DNA of 64,000 bases from Sphingomonadales bacterium UBA656 (lineage in GTDB: Bacteria; Pseudomonadota; Alphaproteobacteria; Sphingomonadales; Sphingomonadaceae). Both the position numbers and the translations under genes were made by a program. Each line of letters begins with the position of its first letter. Within the stretch, counting starts at the first letter, position 1. Positions 27,099 to 37,600 of the stretch are shown here, piece after piece. The notes beneath the pieces were generated by a model, which saw only the letters and a program-made list of their open reading frames with translations, searched no databases and was not told the origin of the DNA. The stretch spans positions 1-64,000 of the forward strand of contig DBOC01000004.1 in NCBI GenBank assembly GCA_002299895.1, written 5' to 3'.

Positions 27099-27944
27099 AT
27101 GCGCTTTGAAGGCACCGATAACTATGTCGCCACTGATGACCTAAAGGTCGCCGTTAACGCCGCCACAAAATTGCGTCGGCCTTTGCTGGTCAAGGGTGAA
27201 CCAGGCACCGGCAAGACCGTCCTTGCGCAGGAAATTGCGGCTGCATTGGATGCACCACTCATCGAATGGAATATCAAGTCCACGACCAAGGCGCATCAGG
27301 GTCTTTATGAATATGATGCCGTCGCCCGCCTGCGCGATAGTCAATTGGGCGATGAGCGCGTGCATGACATCAAAAATTACATTAAAAAGGGAAAATTGTG
27401 GGAGGCATTTACCGCGCCCAAATTGCCCGTGCTGTTAATCGACGAAATCGACAAGGCTGACATCGAATTTCCTAACGATTTGTTGCAGGAACTCGATCGC
27501 ATGGAGTTCTTCGTTTACGAAACACAAGAAACCATCAAGGCCGTTGAGCGCCCCATCGTCATCATCACTTCAAATAACGAGAAAGAACTGCCGGACGCGT
27601 TTCTGCGCCGTTGTTTCTTCCATTATATCAAATTTCCGGATCGCACGACGATGCAGTCGATTATCGATGTGCACTTTCCTGGCATCCAAAAAATGCTTGT
27701 GTCTAAGGCAATGGACATTTTTTACGAAGTTCGGGATGTGCCTGGCCTCAAGAAAAAGCCAAGCACAAGCGAATTGCTCGATTGGTTGAAGCTATTGCTG
27801 CACGAAGATATGCCATTGGATGTGCTTCAGTCGCGTGATCCGACCAAGGCGATCCCGCCTTTACATGGCGCGCTGCTTAAGAATGAGCAGGACATCATGT
27901 TGTTTGAGCGACTTGCGTTCATGGCCCGTCGCCCCAACACGTAA
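27099..27944 (+). CDS. MoxR family AAA+ ATPase
   Basis: The 281-residue product is a single AAA+ module with Walker A GEPGTGKT (residues 33-40), Walker B VLLIDEIDKAD and sensor residues in IVIITSNNEKELPDAFLRRCFFHYI. MoxR proteins act as chaperone-like ATPases that mature target complexes together with a von Willebrand factor A partner. That partner is the next gene, 78 bases downstream on the same strand. The ATG at 27099 has AAGGG upstream; a TTG two codons earlier is less likely. The client is unknown. Confidence 0.92.
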   Translation: MRFEGTDNYVATDDLKVAVNAATKLRRPLLVKGEPGTGKTVLAQEIAAALDAPLIEWNIKSTTKAHQGLYEYDAVARLRDSQLGDERVHDIKNYIKKGKLWEAFTAPKLPVLLIDEIDKADIEFPNDLLQELDRMEFFVYETQETIKAVERPIVIITSNNEKELPDAFLRRCFFHYIKFPDRTTMQSIIDVHFPGIQKMLVSKAMDIFYEVRDVPGLKKKPSTSELLDWLKLLLHEDMPLDVLQSRDPTKAIPPLHGALLKNEQDIMLFERLAFMARRPNT

Positions 27945-28022
27945 ATTTCATCCGCGCGCTTTTCGCCTCGAGAGTCGCTCATTCACAAAGCATAATCGGT
28001 CGCATTATACAGGAACCAGCAG

Positions 28023-29207
28023 ATGTTTTTTTCATTCATGGAAGAGTTGCGGTCTGCGGGCATCTCGGCTTCGCTGAAAGAGCATTTGGCGTTACTTGCC
28101 GCATTGGACGCCGACGTGATTGGCCAAAGCCCAGAAGAGTTCTACTATCTGGCGCGCGCCACATTGGTTAAAGACGAAGCATTACTGGATCGTTTTGATC
28201 AAGTTTTTGGCAAAGTTTTTAAAGGTGTATTTACCGAATATGGACAAAACCCCGTCGATGTTCCCGCCGATTGGTTGAAAGCCATCGCCGAAAAATATCT
28301 GTCGCCCGAGGAAATGGCGAAGATTGAAAAAATGGGCAGCTGGGACGAATTGATGGAGACACTGAAAAAGCGTCTAGAAGAACAAGAAAAGCGCCACCAG
28401 GGTGGCAATAAATGGGTCGGCACTGGGGGCACCTCGCCTTATGGTAATTCAGGCTATCACCCTGAAGGCGTACGGATTGGTGGCGAATCCAAACATAAGC
28501 GTGCGGTCAAAGTATGGGACAAGCGCGAGTTTCAGAATCTCGACAACACCAAAGAATTGGGCACGCGAAATATCAAAATCGCAATGCGCCGCTTGCGTCG
28601 ATTCGCCCGTGATGGAGCAGTGGAAGAGCTAGATATCGACGGCACGATTAACGGCACGGCTCGGCAAGGCTGGCTTGACATCAAAATGCGTCCGGAACGG
28701 CGCAATGCCATTAAGGTGCTATTGATGTTGGACGTTGGCGGATCGATGGATCCGTTTATTAAACTTTGCGAAGAATTATTCAGTGCTGCCACTAGCGAAT
28801 TCAAAAATTTAGAATTTTTCTATTTTCATAACTGCCCATATGAAGGCGTGTGGAAAGACAATAAACGCCGGTTTAGCGAGCGCACGCAAATGTGGGACGT
28901 CCTGCACAAATTCCCGCACGATTATAAGGTTGTAATGGTCGGCGATGCCTCCATGAGCCCTTATGAGATAACCCATCCCGGCGGTTCGGTCGAACATTTC
29001 AACGAAGAATCGGGCGCGGTATGGATGAACCGTATCACCAGCACTTATCCGGCAACGGTTTGGTTGAACCCTGTGCCCGAAAAGCAATGGGGCTATTCGC
29101 AATCGACGAAGATCATCAAGGAACTGATGAACGATCGCATGTATCCTTTGACGCTCGAAGGTCTAGATGACGCGATGCGCGAGCTAAGCCGCAAGCACGG
29201 GCATTAA
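28023..29207 (+). CDS. VWA domain protein (CoxE-like), partner of the MoxR ATPase
   Basis: The 394-residue product has a helical N-terminal half with a charged, coiled-coil-prone part (about 95-126). A Gly-rich linker (127-155) leads to a C-terminal von Willebrand A domain. The metal-site motif is DVGGS (237-241), a variant of the usual DxSxS in which the first Ser is Gly. Later motifs are FYFHNCPYEGVW and VVMVGDASMSPYEI. The pairing with MoxR suggests a two-part metal- or cofactor-insertion or assembly chaperone, like RavA-ViaA or CoxD-CoxE; that is inference. Its 3' end overlaps the convergent namZ-like gene by 4 bases. Confidence 0.88.
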   Translation: MFFSFMEELRSAGISASLKEHLALLAALDADVIGQSPEEFYYLARATLVKDEALLDRFDQVFGKVFKGVFTEYGQNPVDVPADWLKAIAEKYLSPEEMAKIEKMGSWDELMETLKKRLEEQEKRHQGGNKWVGTGGTSPYGNSGYHPEGVRIGGESKHKRAVKVWDKREFQNLDNTKELGTRNIKIAMRRLRRFARDGAVEELDIDGTINGTARQGWLDIKMRPERRNAIKVLLMLDVGGSMDPFIKLCEELFSAATSEFKNLEFFYFHNCPYEGVWKDNKRRFSERTQMWDVLHKFPHDYKVVMVGDASMSPYEITHPGGSVEHFNEESGAVWMNRITSTYPATVWLNPVPEKQWGYSQSTKIIKELMNDRMYPLTLEGLDDAMRELSRKHGH

Positions 29208-30403
29208 TATAATAAATGTTTGCGTCGTTCTTCGCTCCATTTTTGCTCATCGACTGACGTTAGCGCGTCAAATTCCTCTGGCGTGCTCTCAGCAGCATCA
29301 ACCCATTCGCGCAAAGCTGGTCCGCCGTTGATGACGTCAATGGCGAGTTTTCCCAGCTCATATTCATATGGGAAATCGCGCCACAGGTCATAATCCGGAT
29401 ATATCCGTCGGATGGCCTTGAACGCCAATGTCTGCAACCGCCATGGCTGGAATGCCTGATGGTCATAGCCTGGGCCTTCGGCGTGAATATGCACGCCATG
29501 GCAAAGCTGATGCACATGTTTGTGGAATGTTGGTTCGAACCAAATTTCCCGCAGACTACAGCCCTTCAACCATGAAGGTGCAAAGCTTTGCATTTCAGCG
29601 ATAACCTTGCGCGCGTCGATGTCAGGCGCACCAAATAACTCTAGGGGGCGCGTCGTGCCCCTGCCCTCGGACAAAGTAGTCCCTTCGAGCAAAACGGTGC
29701 CGGCATAAGCCCGTGCCATGTTGACATTCGCTGCGTTGGGGCTTGGGTTAATCCACAGCCGGTCCGTCGGCCAACCAAAACCTGGCGCTGCATCGGGGAC
29801 ATAGCCCTCCATTGCAATCACGCGATAATCCACATCAATCTTATAATGATCGATGAACCATTTGCCCATCTCACCTAGCGTCAGACCATGCCGCATGGGC
29901 ATCGGGCCTGCCCCTACAAAGCTTTCCCATCCAGAACGCAGTGTAAGCCCCTCTACAGGGCGTCCAGCGGGATTGGGGCGGTCTAGCACCCAAACCAACT
30001 TGCCATGCTCAGCAGCGGCCTCCAATATGTACAGTAGGGTGGTTATAAAGGTATAAATGCGGCAGCCCAGATCCTGCAGATCGATGAGGATGACGTCAAA
30101 AGTCTCCATAGAGACGGCGGTCGGGCGTCGCACTTCGCCGTACAGGCTGAATACTGGGATATTGTGCGCGGGATCCATGAAATCCGGCGATTCCATCATA
30201 TTGTCCTGCTTATCGCCGCGTAGGCCGTGTTGCGGGCCAAATGCAGCAGTCACTTGAATGTCACTCAGAGCAGCAATTGCATCAAGTGAATGCGTCAAGT
30301 CAGCGGTGACGGAAGCGGGGTGCGCCAACAAAGCAACACGCTTGCCTCTCAGGGGTGCACGCAGTTCAGGTTCTGCCAAAAGGCGATCAATTCCAAATCT
30401 CAT
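29204..30403 (-). CDS. DUF1343 protein, NamZ-type exo-beta-N-acetylmuramidase
   Basis: The 399-residue product matches the DUF1343/YbbC family, whose characterised member NamZ of Bacillus subtilis releases MurNAc from the non-reducing end of peptidoglycan fragments. Visible blocks are GKRVALLAHPASV, FGPQHGLRGDKQDNM, DVILIDLQDLGCRIYTFITT, VLDRPNPAGR and EGTTLSEGRGTTRPLELFGAP. No signal peptide is seen at the chosen ATG, so it is predicted cytoplasmic, which differs from secreted members. The start overlaps the upstream DOMON-like stop as ATGA. AmgK and MurU elsewhere in the window could use the released MurNAc. Confidence 0.88.
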   Translation of the reverse strand: MRFGIDRLLAEPELRAPLRGKRVALLAHPASVTADLTHSLDAIAALSDIQVTAAFGPQHGLRGDKQDNMMESPDFMDPAHNIPVFSLYGEVRRPTAVSMETFDVILIDLQDLGCRIYTFITTLLYILEAAAEHGKLVWVLDRPNPAGRPVEGLTLRSGWESFVGAGPMPMRHGLTLGEMGKWFIDHYKIDVDYRVIAMEGYVPDAAPGFGWPTDRLWINPSPNAANVNMARAYAGTVLLEGTTLSEGRGTTRPLELFGAPDIDARKVIAEMQSFAPSWLKGCSLREIWFEPTFHKHVHQLCHGVHIHAEGPGYDHQAFQPWRLQTLAFKAIRRIYPDYDLWRDFPYEYELGKLAIDVINGGPALREWVDAAESTPEEFDALTSVDEQKWSEERRKHLLY

Positions 30404-30945
30404 GCCGCGCTTCGTGCCTCCAGTTGCACGGCAAAGCAATCCTTATGATGAAAATCCGGCTCACCTGCAGGATGTGCAGCGGCCCAATAGGAGATATTTC
30501 CACTTTTCGTGGCGATAACCGCGCTTAACCCTGCGCAAAGGTCATGTTCCCGCCAAGCATCGGGTAAAACAAGCGTTACGATGAGCGTGAGAGCGTCCTT
30601 GGATTGCTCAAACTTAATGTCGGGAGCATTTGTGGCCAAATCATCCAAACCTTCTCGATAGCTAGCGAACTGATATGCTGCCCACTGGCTCGATGGTGAA
30701 AAATTATACTCTAAATAATTTTCGTCTTCGAAATGGCCTGTAAACAACTCAAAACAAGTAGTTTTCCATAAATTATCGATGCGATCCGGCTTTGATCGGG
30801 CTGGGATTTCTAGTGCATCCATTTCTCCAGATACGCGATAGGTCAATGTAATTTCTCCGCTCGTCCCGCGCGTAATCGTGACGCCGATACTCTCAATTCC
30901 GTCGGCCAGCGACTGCGCATGACACATCAACGGCACTTCAGTCAT
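30400..30945 (-). CDS. DOMON-like domain protein
   Basis: The 181-residue product looks like the DOMON-like beta-sandwich family common in alphaproteobacteria: IDNLWKTTCFELF, ENYLEYNFSPSSQWAAYQFASYREG, and the end YWAAAHPAGEPDFHHKDCFA. Such domains bind sugars or haem in other proteins, but here the ligand is unknown, and no signal peptide is present. The ATG at 30945 is used; a TTG at 30960 is possible. Its stop overlaps the NamZ-type start, so the two are probably translated together. It is divergent from tyrS with a 47-base gap. Confidence 0.8.
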   Translation of the reverse strand: MTEVPLMCHAQSLADGIESIGVTITRGTSGEITLTYRVSGEMDALEIPARSKPDRIDNLWKTTCFELFTGHFEDENYLEYNFSPSSQWAAYQFASYREGLDDLATNAPDIKFEQSKDALTLIVTLVLPDAWREHDLCAGLSAVIATKSGNISYWAAAHPAGEPDFHHKDCFAVQLEARSAA

Positions 30946-30992
30946 TGAAATATTGGCCAATGTCGAAACTCCATGCTAGGCGCGGACGCGTT

Positions 30993-32219
30993 ATGACTGC
31001 TTATAAATCCGATCTTCTTCGCCTGCTAGATGCACGTGGCTATATTCACCAAGTAACCGACGCCCCGGCGCTGGACGCATTGGCATCCAAAGGGATTGTG
31101 CCAGGCTATATTGGTTTCGACGCGACTGCGCCATCACTTCATGTCGGCAATCTCGTTTCGATTATGCTGCTGCGACGTTTACAGCAAGCAGGCCACAAAC
31201 CAGTAGTTGTCATGGGTGGCGGAACGACGCGGATTGGCGACCCGACGGGCAAGGACGAAGTCCGCAAAATGCTCACCGATGACACGATTGAAACGAACAT
31301 TAATTCGATCCGTACCGCCTTCGAACAATTTCTGACATTTGGTGACGGCCCAACCGATGCTGTGATGGTCAACAACCATGATTGGTTGGGACAGCTGGGA
31401 TATATTGAACTGCTGCAGCAAGTTGGCACGCATTTCACGATAAACCGCATGCTGACATTTGATTCGGTCAAGCTTCGTCTTGAGCGCGAACAGCCGATGA
31501 CCTTTCTGGAATTTAACTACATGATCCTGCAGGGCTATGACTTCCGTCATTTGAGCAAGACCATGGGCGTTCGCTTGCAAATGGGTGGCTCCGATCAATG
31601 GGGCAACATCATTAACGGCATGGAGCTTGCCCGCCGGATGGACGGTGCCGAAGTGTTTGGCCTAACGACACCCCTGATTACCAAGGCCGATGGTTCAAAG
31701 ATGGGCAAATCCGTTTCCGGCGCGATTTGGCTTAACCGCGAACAATTGCCTGACTATGATTATTGGCAATTCTGGCGGAATACCGACGATCGCGACGTCG
31801 GTCGTTTCCTGCGCTTGTTCACGGATATCCCACTGGACGAGATCGCACGGCTTGAATCGCTCGGCGGTTCGGAAATCAATGCGGCGAAAATTGCCTTGGC
31901 CAATGCTGCAACCGAACTGTGCCGTGGTACAGACGCTGCGACGCTTGCCGCCGAAACAGCGCGTAAAACGTTTGAAGAAGGCGCGTCCGGTGGCGATCTG
32001 CCCAGTGTTGACGCATCGGGCGAGATTTCCGTTATCGATGCGCTGGTCGCATTGGACTTCGTCGCTTCAAAAAAAGAGGCGCGGCGGATGATTCAAGGTG
32101 GCGGTGCACGCGTTGATGGCAACGCTGTAACCGAGGAGGATGCGGTCATTCCCGCCCAAGCTGCCACAGTCAAAATTTCGGCTGGAAAGAAAAAGCACGG
32201 GTTAATCAACTTCGTATAA
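30993..32219 (+). CDS. tyrS: Tyrosyl-tRNA synthetase
   Basis: The 408-residue class I synthetase has the HIGH-type motif as HVGN (APSLHVGNLVS), the DPTGK segment, the KMSKS-type loop as SKMGKSVSG, and an S4-like C-terminal RNA-binding domain (SKKEARRMIQGGGARVDG). The ATG at 30993 (MTAYKSDLLRLL) matches the family start; the frame is open upstream but not homologous. It is convergent with recG. Confidence 0.97.
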   Translation: MTAYKSDLLRLLDARGYIHQVTDAPALDALASKGIVPGYIGFDATAPSLHVGNLVSIMLLRRLQQAGHKPVVVMGGGTTRIGDPTGKDEVRKMLTDDTIETNINSIRTAFEQFLTFGDGPTDAVMVNNHDWLGQLGYIELLQQVGTHFTINRMLTFDSVKLRLEREQPMTFLEFNYMILQGYDFRHLSKTMGVRLQMGGSDQWGNIINGMELARRMDGAEVFGLTTPLITKADGSKMGKSVSGAIWLNREQLPDYDYWQFWRNTDDRDVGRFLRLFTDIPLDEIARLESLGGSEINAAKIALANAATELCRGTDAATLAAETARKTFEEGASGGDLPSVDASGEISVIDALVALDFVASKKEARRMIQGGGARVDGNAVTEEDAVIPAQAATVKISAGKKKHGLINFV

Positions 32220-32229
32220 ACCCCGGTGC

Positions 32230-34290
32230 CTATCCGCCGCGCAACGTCGCTACACCTGCGTCTCGTTCAAATAGATAGAGCGCTACCCGCGCCGCTTGGC
32301 CGCGTGGGCCATAAAGCCCACCGTCGCGTTCTAGCAACAAGCGCGCATCATCTGCGGCGACCCCAATCAGCGCGCGCACCTGTTCGGGCGTCGCGACGCG
32401 AAACGGATTTTCGCCCGACTGCCTTGTGCCCAACAATTCACCCGCGCCGCGTAATTTTAAGTCCTCCTCGGCAATGCGGAAACCATCGTTGGTTTCGCGC
32501 ATCAAGGCCAGCCGCGCGCGGGCAGTTTCCCCAACCTGTGTGCTCCGAACGAGGATACAGACCGATTTTTCCGACCCACGGCCAACCCGTCCGCGCAATT
32601 GGTGAAGCTGGGCAAGGCCAAATCGGTCTGCGGCCTCAATAACCATGAGGCTTGCGTTCGGCACATCCACGCCAACTTCGATGACGGTAGTCGCAACTAA
32701 CAGCCGCGTTTCTCCGGCCACAAAACGCTCCATAACCGCGTCTTTCTCGGCACCGCGCATCCGACCGTGCACCAACGCAACCTGATCCCCAAAGCGCAAG
32801 CGCAGCTGTTCCGCACGTTGTTCGGCGGCGGCCAGGTCGCTTTTGTCGCTTTCCTCCACCAATGGGCACACCCAAAAGGCTTGCTTTCCGGCGGCTAGGT
32901 GCCGCGCTACGCCATCTACCAGCTCCAACAGACGATCCTGCGACATCACACGGGTTTCCACTGGCGTCCGTCCCGGAGGAAGCTCGTCCAAGATAGAACT
33001 GTCCATTTCGCCATAGGCCGCGAGCGCGAGGCTGCGTGGTATGGGGGTCGCGGTCATCACCAGCAAATGCGGCACGCCCCTGCCCTTGCGGGACAGCATG
33101 AGGCGCTGCGACACGCCGAAACGGTGTTGTTCATCAATAACAGCAACCGCCAGCGCCTTATAGGTCACAGCCTCTTGAAATATCGCATGGGTGCCAACGA
33201 GTATGTGTATCGACCCATCGGCAAGCCCCATCAGCGTCGCTTCCCGCAAGCTGCCTTTTTCTCGGCCCGTAAGAATGGCGATATTGATGGGTAGGCCCGA
33301 GAGTATTTTTTGCAGGCTGGCATAATGTTGCCGCGCCAAAATCTCTGTCGGGGCGAGCATTGCCGACTGCATTCCTGCCTCAACACCGCGCAAAAGCGCC
33401 ATTAAAGCGACCATTGTCTTACCAGCACCTACATCGCCTTGTAGCAAGCGGAGCATCGGGCGCGACTGCGCAAGATCGCCCTCTATCTCGGCTATGGCAC
33501 GCTGTTGCGCGCCTGTGAGGGCAAAGGGTAATGTCAATTTTGACACCAACGAGCCATCGCCGCGTATCGGCACAGCGGCGCGTTTGTCCATCGCAGCGCG
33601 GATTAAACGCATCGCCAATTGGTTGCTGAATAGCTCATCATAAGCCAGCCTATTCCGCGCGTCTTCGTCATCCTTCCTGTGCAGTAGGTTGATAGACTTC
33701 GACCAACTTGACCATCCCCGGCTGGATGCCAAAGTCGGCTCAATCCACTCCGCCAAATCGGGCAAATCTTGCAATGATGTTGCCACCAATTGGCCCATAC
33801 GCTTGTTTGTTAGCCCATCGGACAAGGGATAAACGGGTTCGGCAAGACCCGGGGAGGCATCGCTGCCGACGGGTACAATATGGTCAGGGTGCACCATCTG
33901 GAGTTCATCCCCATAACGGTCCAATTTACCCGAAATGATGCGTGTTTCACCGACAGGAAGCTGCTTTCGCGCCCAACCGCCATTCCGGCCAAAAAATGTC
34001 AGCGTGATGTAATTGCCATCCAAATCTGAAGCGAAGATCCGCAACGGTGCGCGCGGGTTGCTGCCGCCGCGATGATCCATGACGGTGACGGTAAGGATGA
34101 TGTTTTGCCCCACATCGGCAATATCCAAACGCGACACCGCTTTGCGATAGGTCCAACTATTCGGAAAATGGTACAGAACATCCTTCACCCGCTCGAGCCC
34201 AAGCCGCTCCAACGGCTTGGCAAGGCCGGGACCGACACCCTTTAGGGCGCGTATGTCTGTAAATAACGGATTGAGTATATCGGGGCGCAT
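32230..34290 (-). CDS. recG: ATP-dependent DNA helicase RecG
   Basis: The 686-residue helicase remodels stalled forks and Holliday junctions. The N-terminal wedge/OB domain (GVGPGLAKPLERLGLERVKDVLYHFP...) is followed by helicase domains with Walker A GDVGAGKT, the DEQH box (VIDEQHRFG), TATPIPRSLALAAYG and QLRGRVGRG (motif VI). All expected parts are present. It is convergent with tyrS and divergent from sdhE (57-base gap). Confidence 0.97.
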   Translation of the reverse strand: MRPDILNPLFTDIRALKGVGPGLAKPLERLGLERVKDVLYHFPNSWTYRKAVSRLDIADVGQNIILTVTVMDHRGGSNPRAPLRIFASDLDGNYITLTFFGRNGGWARKQLPVGETRIISGKLDRYGDELQMVHPDHIVPVGSDASPGLAEPVYPLSDGLTNKRMGQLVATSLQDLPDLAEWIEPTLASSRGWSSWSKSINLLHRKDDEDARNRLAYDELFSNQLAMRLIRAAMDKRAAVPIRGDGSLVSKLTLPFALTGAQQRAIAEIEGDLAQSRPMLRLLQGDVGAGKTMVALMALLRGVEAGMQSAMLAPTEILARQHYASLQKILSGLPINIAILTGREKGSLREATLMGLADGSIHILVGTHAIFQEAVTYKALAVAVIDEQHRFGVSQRLMLSRKGRGVPHLLVMTATPIPRSLALAAYGEMDSSILDELPPGRTPVETRVMSQDRLLELVDGVARHLAAGKQAFWVCPLVEESDKSDLAAAEQRAEQLRLRFGDQVALVHGRMRGAEKDAVMERFVAGETRLLVATTVIEVGVDVPNASLMVIEAADRFGLAQLHQLRGRVGRGSEKSVCILVRSTQVGETARARLALMRETNDGFRIAEEDLKLRGAGELLGTRQSGENPFRVATPEQVRALIGVAADDARLLLERDGGLYGPRGQAARVALYLFERDAGVATLRGG

Positions 34291-34347
34291 GACTAGGGCC
34301 GCTTATAACCAGATAATCATAATCCACCAGAAGCTAAAGGACGCGCA

Positions 34348-34632
34348 ATGGACGCTGACCCCTATCGTCGCAAACTGCATTATCGCGCACACCACCGTGG
34401 CACGCGTGAGGCCGATGCTATGGTTGGCGGATTTTTCGATCATTGCTCGGCCGAATGGGGTGAAGCGGAATATGCGTGGTTTGAACGGCTGCTCGAGGAA
34501 CAGGATGTCGACATCATGGCATGGGCGCTGGGCACAGCAGTACCCGACCCAGCCTTTGCGGGACCATTGATGGACCAAATGATGAAATTGGATTTCATTG
34601 TGCTTCCTGAAGGGCTTAGCACGCATAAGTGA
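34348..34632 (+). CDS. sdhE: Succinate dehydrogenase assembly factor SdhE (SDH5/YgfY family)
   Basis: The 94-residue product has the RGxxE motif (RGTRE, residues 17-21) that is essential in this family, plus EYAWFERLLEEQDVDIMAWALG. SdhE promotes covalent FAD attachment to SdhA. Its stop TGA overlaps the mfd ATG (TGATG), the recG-sdhE-mfd layout being common in sphingomonads and relatives as far as I recall. Confidence 0.93.
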   Translation: MDADPYRRKLHYRAHHRGTREADAMVGGFFDHCSAEWGEAEYAWFERLLEEQDVDIMAWALGTAVPDPAFAGPLMDQMMKLDFIVLPEGLSTHK

Positions 34633-37600
34633 TGATTGATCTACAGCGCATCATACACAGCCGCCAAGCGTTGACGCTTGCGTCGGTGCCCAACGGCTTT
34701 ACGCCGTTGTTGCTGGCCGACCTGACGCGCGCGGCCAAGGCACGCGCGCTCTACATTGCGCCTGATGAATCGGCGATGCGCGCGATTGCGGATGCGGTGC
34801 CGTTTTTTGCACCTGAGATAGAAATTCTAATCCTGCCCGGTTGGGATTGCCTTCCCTATGACCGCGCATCGCCCTCTGTCGCCGTCACCTCGCAGCGCAT
34901 GTCGACTTTGCAAGCGCTGCAGCAGCCTTCCAAGAAGAAACAACTTGTGGTCACGACCATCGGCGCGGTCATTCAGAAATATGTAACGCCGTTCCGTATC
35001 CGCCAGACAGGCGAACGATTGGCCGCTGGCCGCGAGATCAGCCGTGAGCGGCTTGCATCGTTACTACAATCCAATGGCTATTTCCGCGTCGACACCGTTG
35101 CCGATTCTGGCGAATTCGCAATACGCGGCAGCATTGTCGATTTATTCCCTGCGGGCAGCGACGTCGGCCTGCGCCTCGATTTCTTTGGCGATGAAATTGA
35201 AAGCATTCGCCGTTTTAATCCCTCGGACCAGCGCAGCATTGATCAGGTCGAGCATTTCGACATCTTACCCGCTGTCGAAGCCTTAATGGATGAAGAGGCG
35301 ATTAAACGCTTTCGTGTGGGCTATCGCGAGCGATTTGGCGTCACCGCAACCGGTGACCCATTATATCAAGCGGTTTCCGAAGGCCGCAGGCTGTCCGGCA
35401 TGGACCATTGGTTGCCTTTGTTCGAAGAGCGGATGGCGACGATATTCGACCATGTCGGCCCAGATGCCCTCATTATCCGCGACAGCGGCGCGATTGCGGC
35501 GGGGCAGTCACGGCTCGACGCCATCACCGACTATCACGAAAACCGTGTGAAGGCGCAGGCGGCGGAGCCGGGAAGCTACCGCCCGCTGCCGCCGGAAATG
35601 CTATATTTGAACGGCGATGAGCTTGAGCAATTATTTGCCAATAACGCCGCGCATTTGGTCACGCCTTTCGCGCAGCCAGATTCGGCAAATATCATAGACT
35701 TCGGCATTGGTGCCGCACGCGATTTTGCACCCGAACGGGCGCAAAAGGCAAATGTCTATGAAGCGGTGGCCGCGCATCTCAAATCGCTGCACGCCGCCAA
35801 AACCAAAACCGTCATCGCGAGCTACTCCGTTGGTGCGCGTGAACGGCTGAAGAGCTTATTGGCGGATCATAAGGCCCCGACGATTGTCGCCGCCGATAGT
35901 TGGCAACAAGCCTTGGGCGTTGCGGCAGGCCAAACCGCGATTGTCGTTCTGCCATTGGACCATGGCTATAGCACGCCCGACCTTGTCGTATTGAGCGAAC
36001 AGGATATGCTGGGCGACCGTCTGGTGCGGCGCCAAAAGCGGCGCAAATCCGCAGATGCTTTCCTTGCCGAATTGGCCGCGCTGACGCCGGGCGACCTCGT
36101 GGTGCACCAAGATCACGGTATCGGACGCTATGATGGCCTGATTTCGATTCCCGTTGGCAACAGCCCACATGACTGCGTCGCACTTACGTATGCGGGCGGC
36201 GACAAATTATATGTCCCGGTTGAAAATATCGATGTTCTGTCGCGTTATGGGTCCGACAGTGAAAATGTCGCGCTCGACAAATTGGGCGGCGAGGCATGGC
36301 AGCGGCGCAAGTCGAGGTTGAAAGAACGCATCCGCGCCATTGCCGGCGAATTGCTGAAGACCGCAGCCGAAAGGGCATTGCGGCCGGGCTCCATCATTGA
36401 GGTGGATGGCCCAGCTTATGCAAGCTTCGTCGACCGTTTCCCTTATGAAGAAACCGAAGATCAGCTGCGCGTGATTGAAGAAGTGCTGCAGGACCTATCC
36501 GCGGGCAAGCCGATGGATCGTTTGGTGTGCGGGGATGTGGGCTTTGGCAAAACCGAGGTTGCGATGCGCGCTGCCTTTGCCGCCGCGATGGCCGGACTTC
36601 AGGTTGCTGTTATCGCGCCCACGACATTATTGGCGCGGCAGCATTATGCGAACTTTGCCGAACGTTTCCGTGATTTGCCCTTAAGGCTGGGTCGCCTGTC
36701 GCGGCTTGTGCCCGCTGCGGAAGCCACGCAAACACGCGAAGGCCTTGCCGATGGCACTGTGGACATTGTGATTGGGACGCACGCTGTGCTCGCCAAGTCG
36801 CTGCAGTTTAAACGCCTTGGCCTCGTCATTGTCGACGAAGAACAACGCTTTGGCGTTAATCACAAGGAGCAGTTGAAGGCACTTAAGACAGATGTGCATA
36901 TGCTCACGCTCACCGCAACGCCCATCCCCCGTACATTGCAGATGGCGATGTCCGGCCTGCGTGAGCTATCGGTTATCCAAACCCCGCCCGTCGACCGTCT
37001 GGCCGTGCGCACTTATGTTATGCCCTGGGATCCCGTTGTTCTGCGTGAGGCGTTGTTGCGCGAACATTATCGTGGCGGACAAAGCTTCTTCGTCGTGCCG
37101 CGCATTTCGGATTTGACGGAGATTGAAGAATATCTGCGCACCGAAATACCCGAAGTCAAATATGTCACCGCGCATGGCCAAATGTCGCCCACCCAAGTCG
37201 AAGAGCGCATGAGCGCATTTTACGAAAAGCGGTATGACATTCTGCTTTCAACGACCATCGTCGAAAGCGGCCTCGATATACCCAGCGCCAACACCTTGAT
37301 CATCCACCGCGCCGACCGTTTCGGCCTTGCACAATTATATCAGCTTCGCGGCCGTGTTGGACGCTCCAAAACGCGCGCTTATGCCTATCTGACGCATGAA
37401 CCCAATCATGTGCTTACCGAGACAGCAGAGAAGCGCCTGAAGGTGCTTGGTGATCTCGATAGCTTAGGCGCGGGTTTCCAACTTGCCAGCCATGACCTCG
37501 ACATTCGCGGCGCAGGCAATCTTGTCGGGGATGAACAATCGGGCCACATCAAAGAAGTCGGCTTTGAATTGTATCAATCGATGCTTGAGGAGGCGATTTT

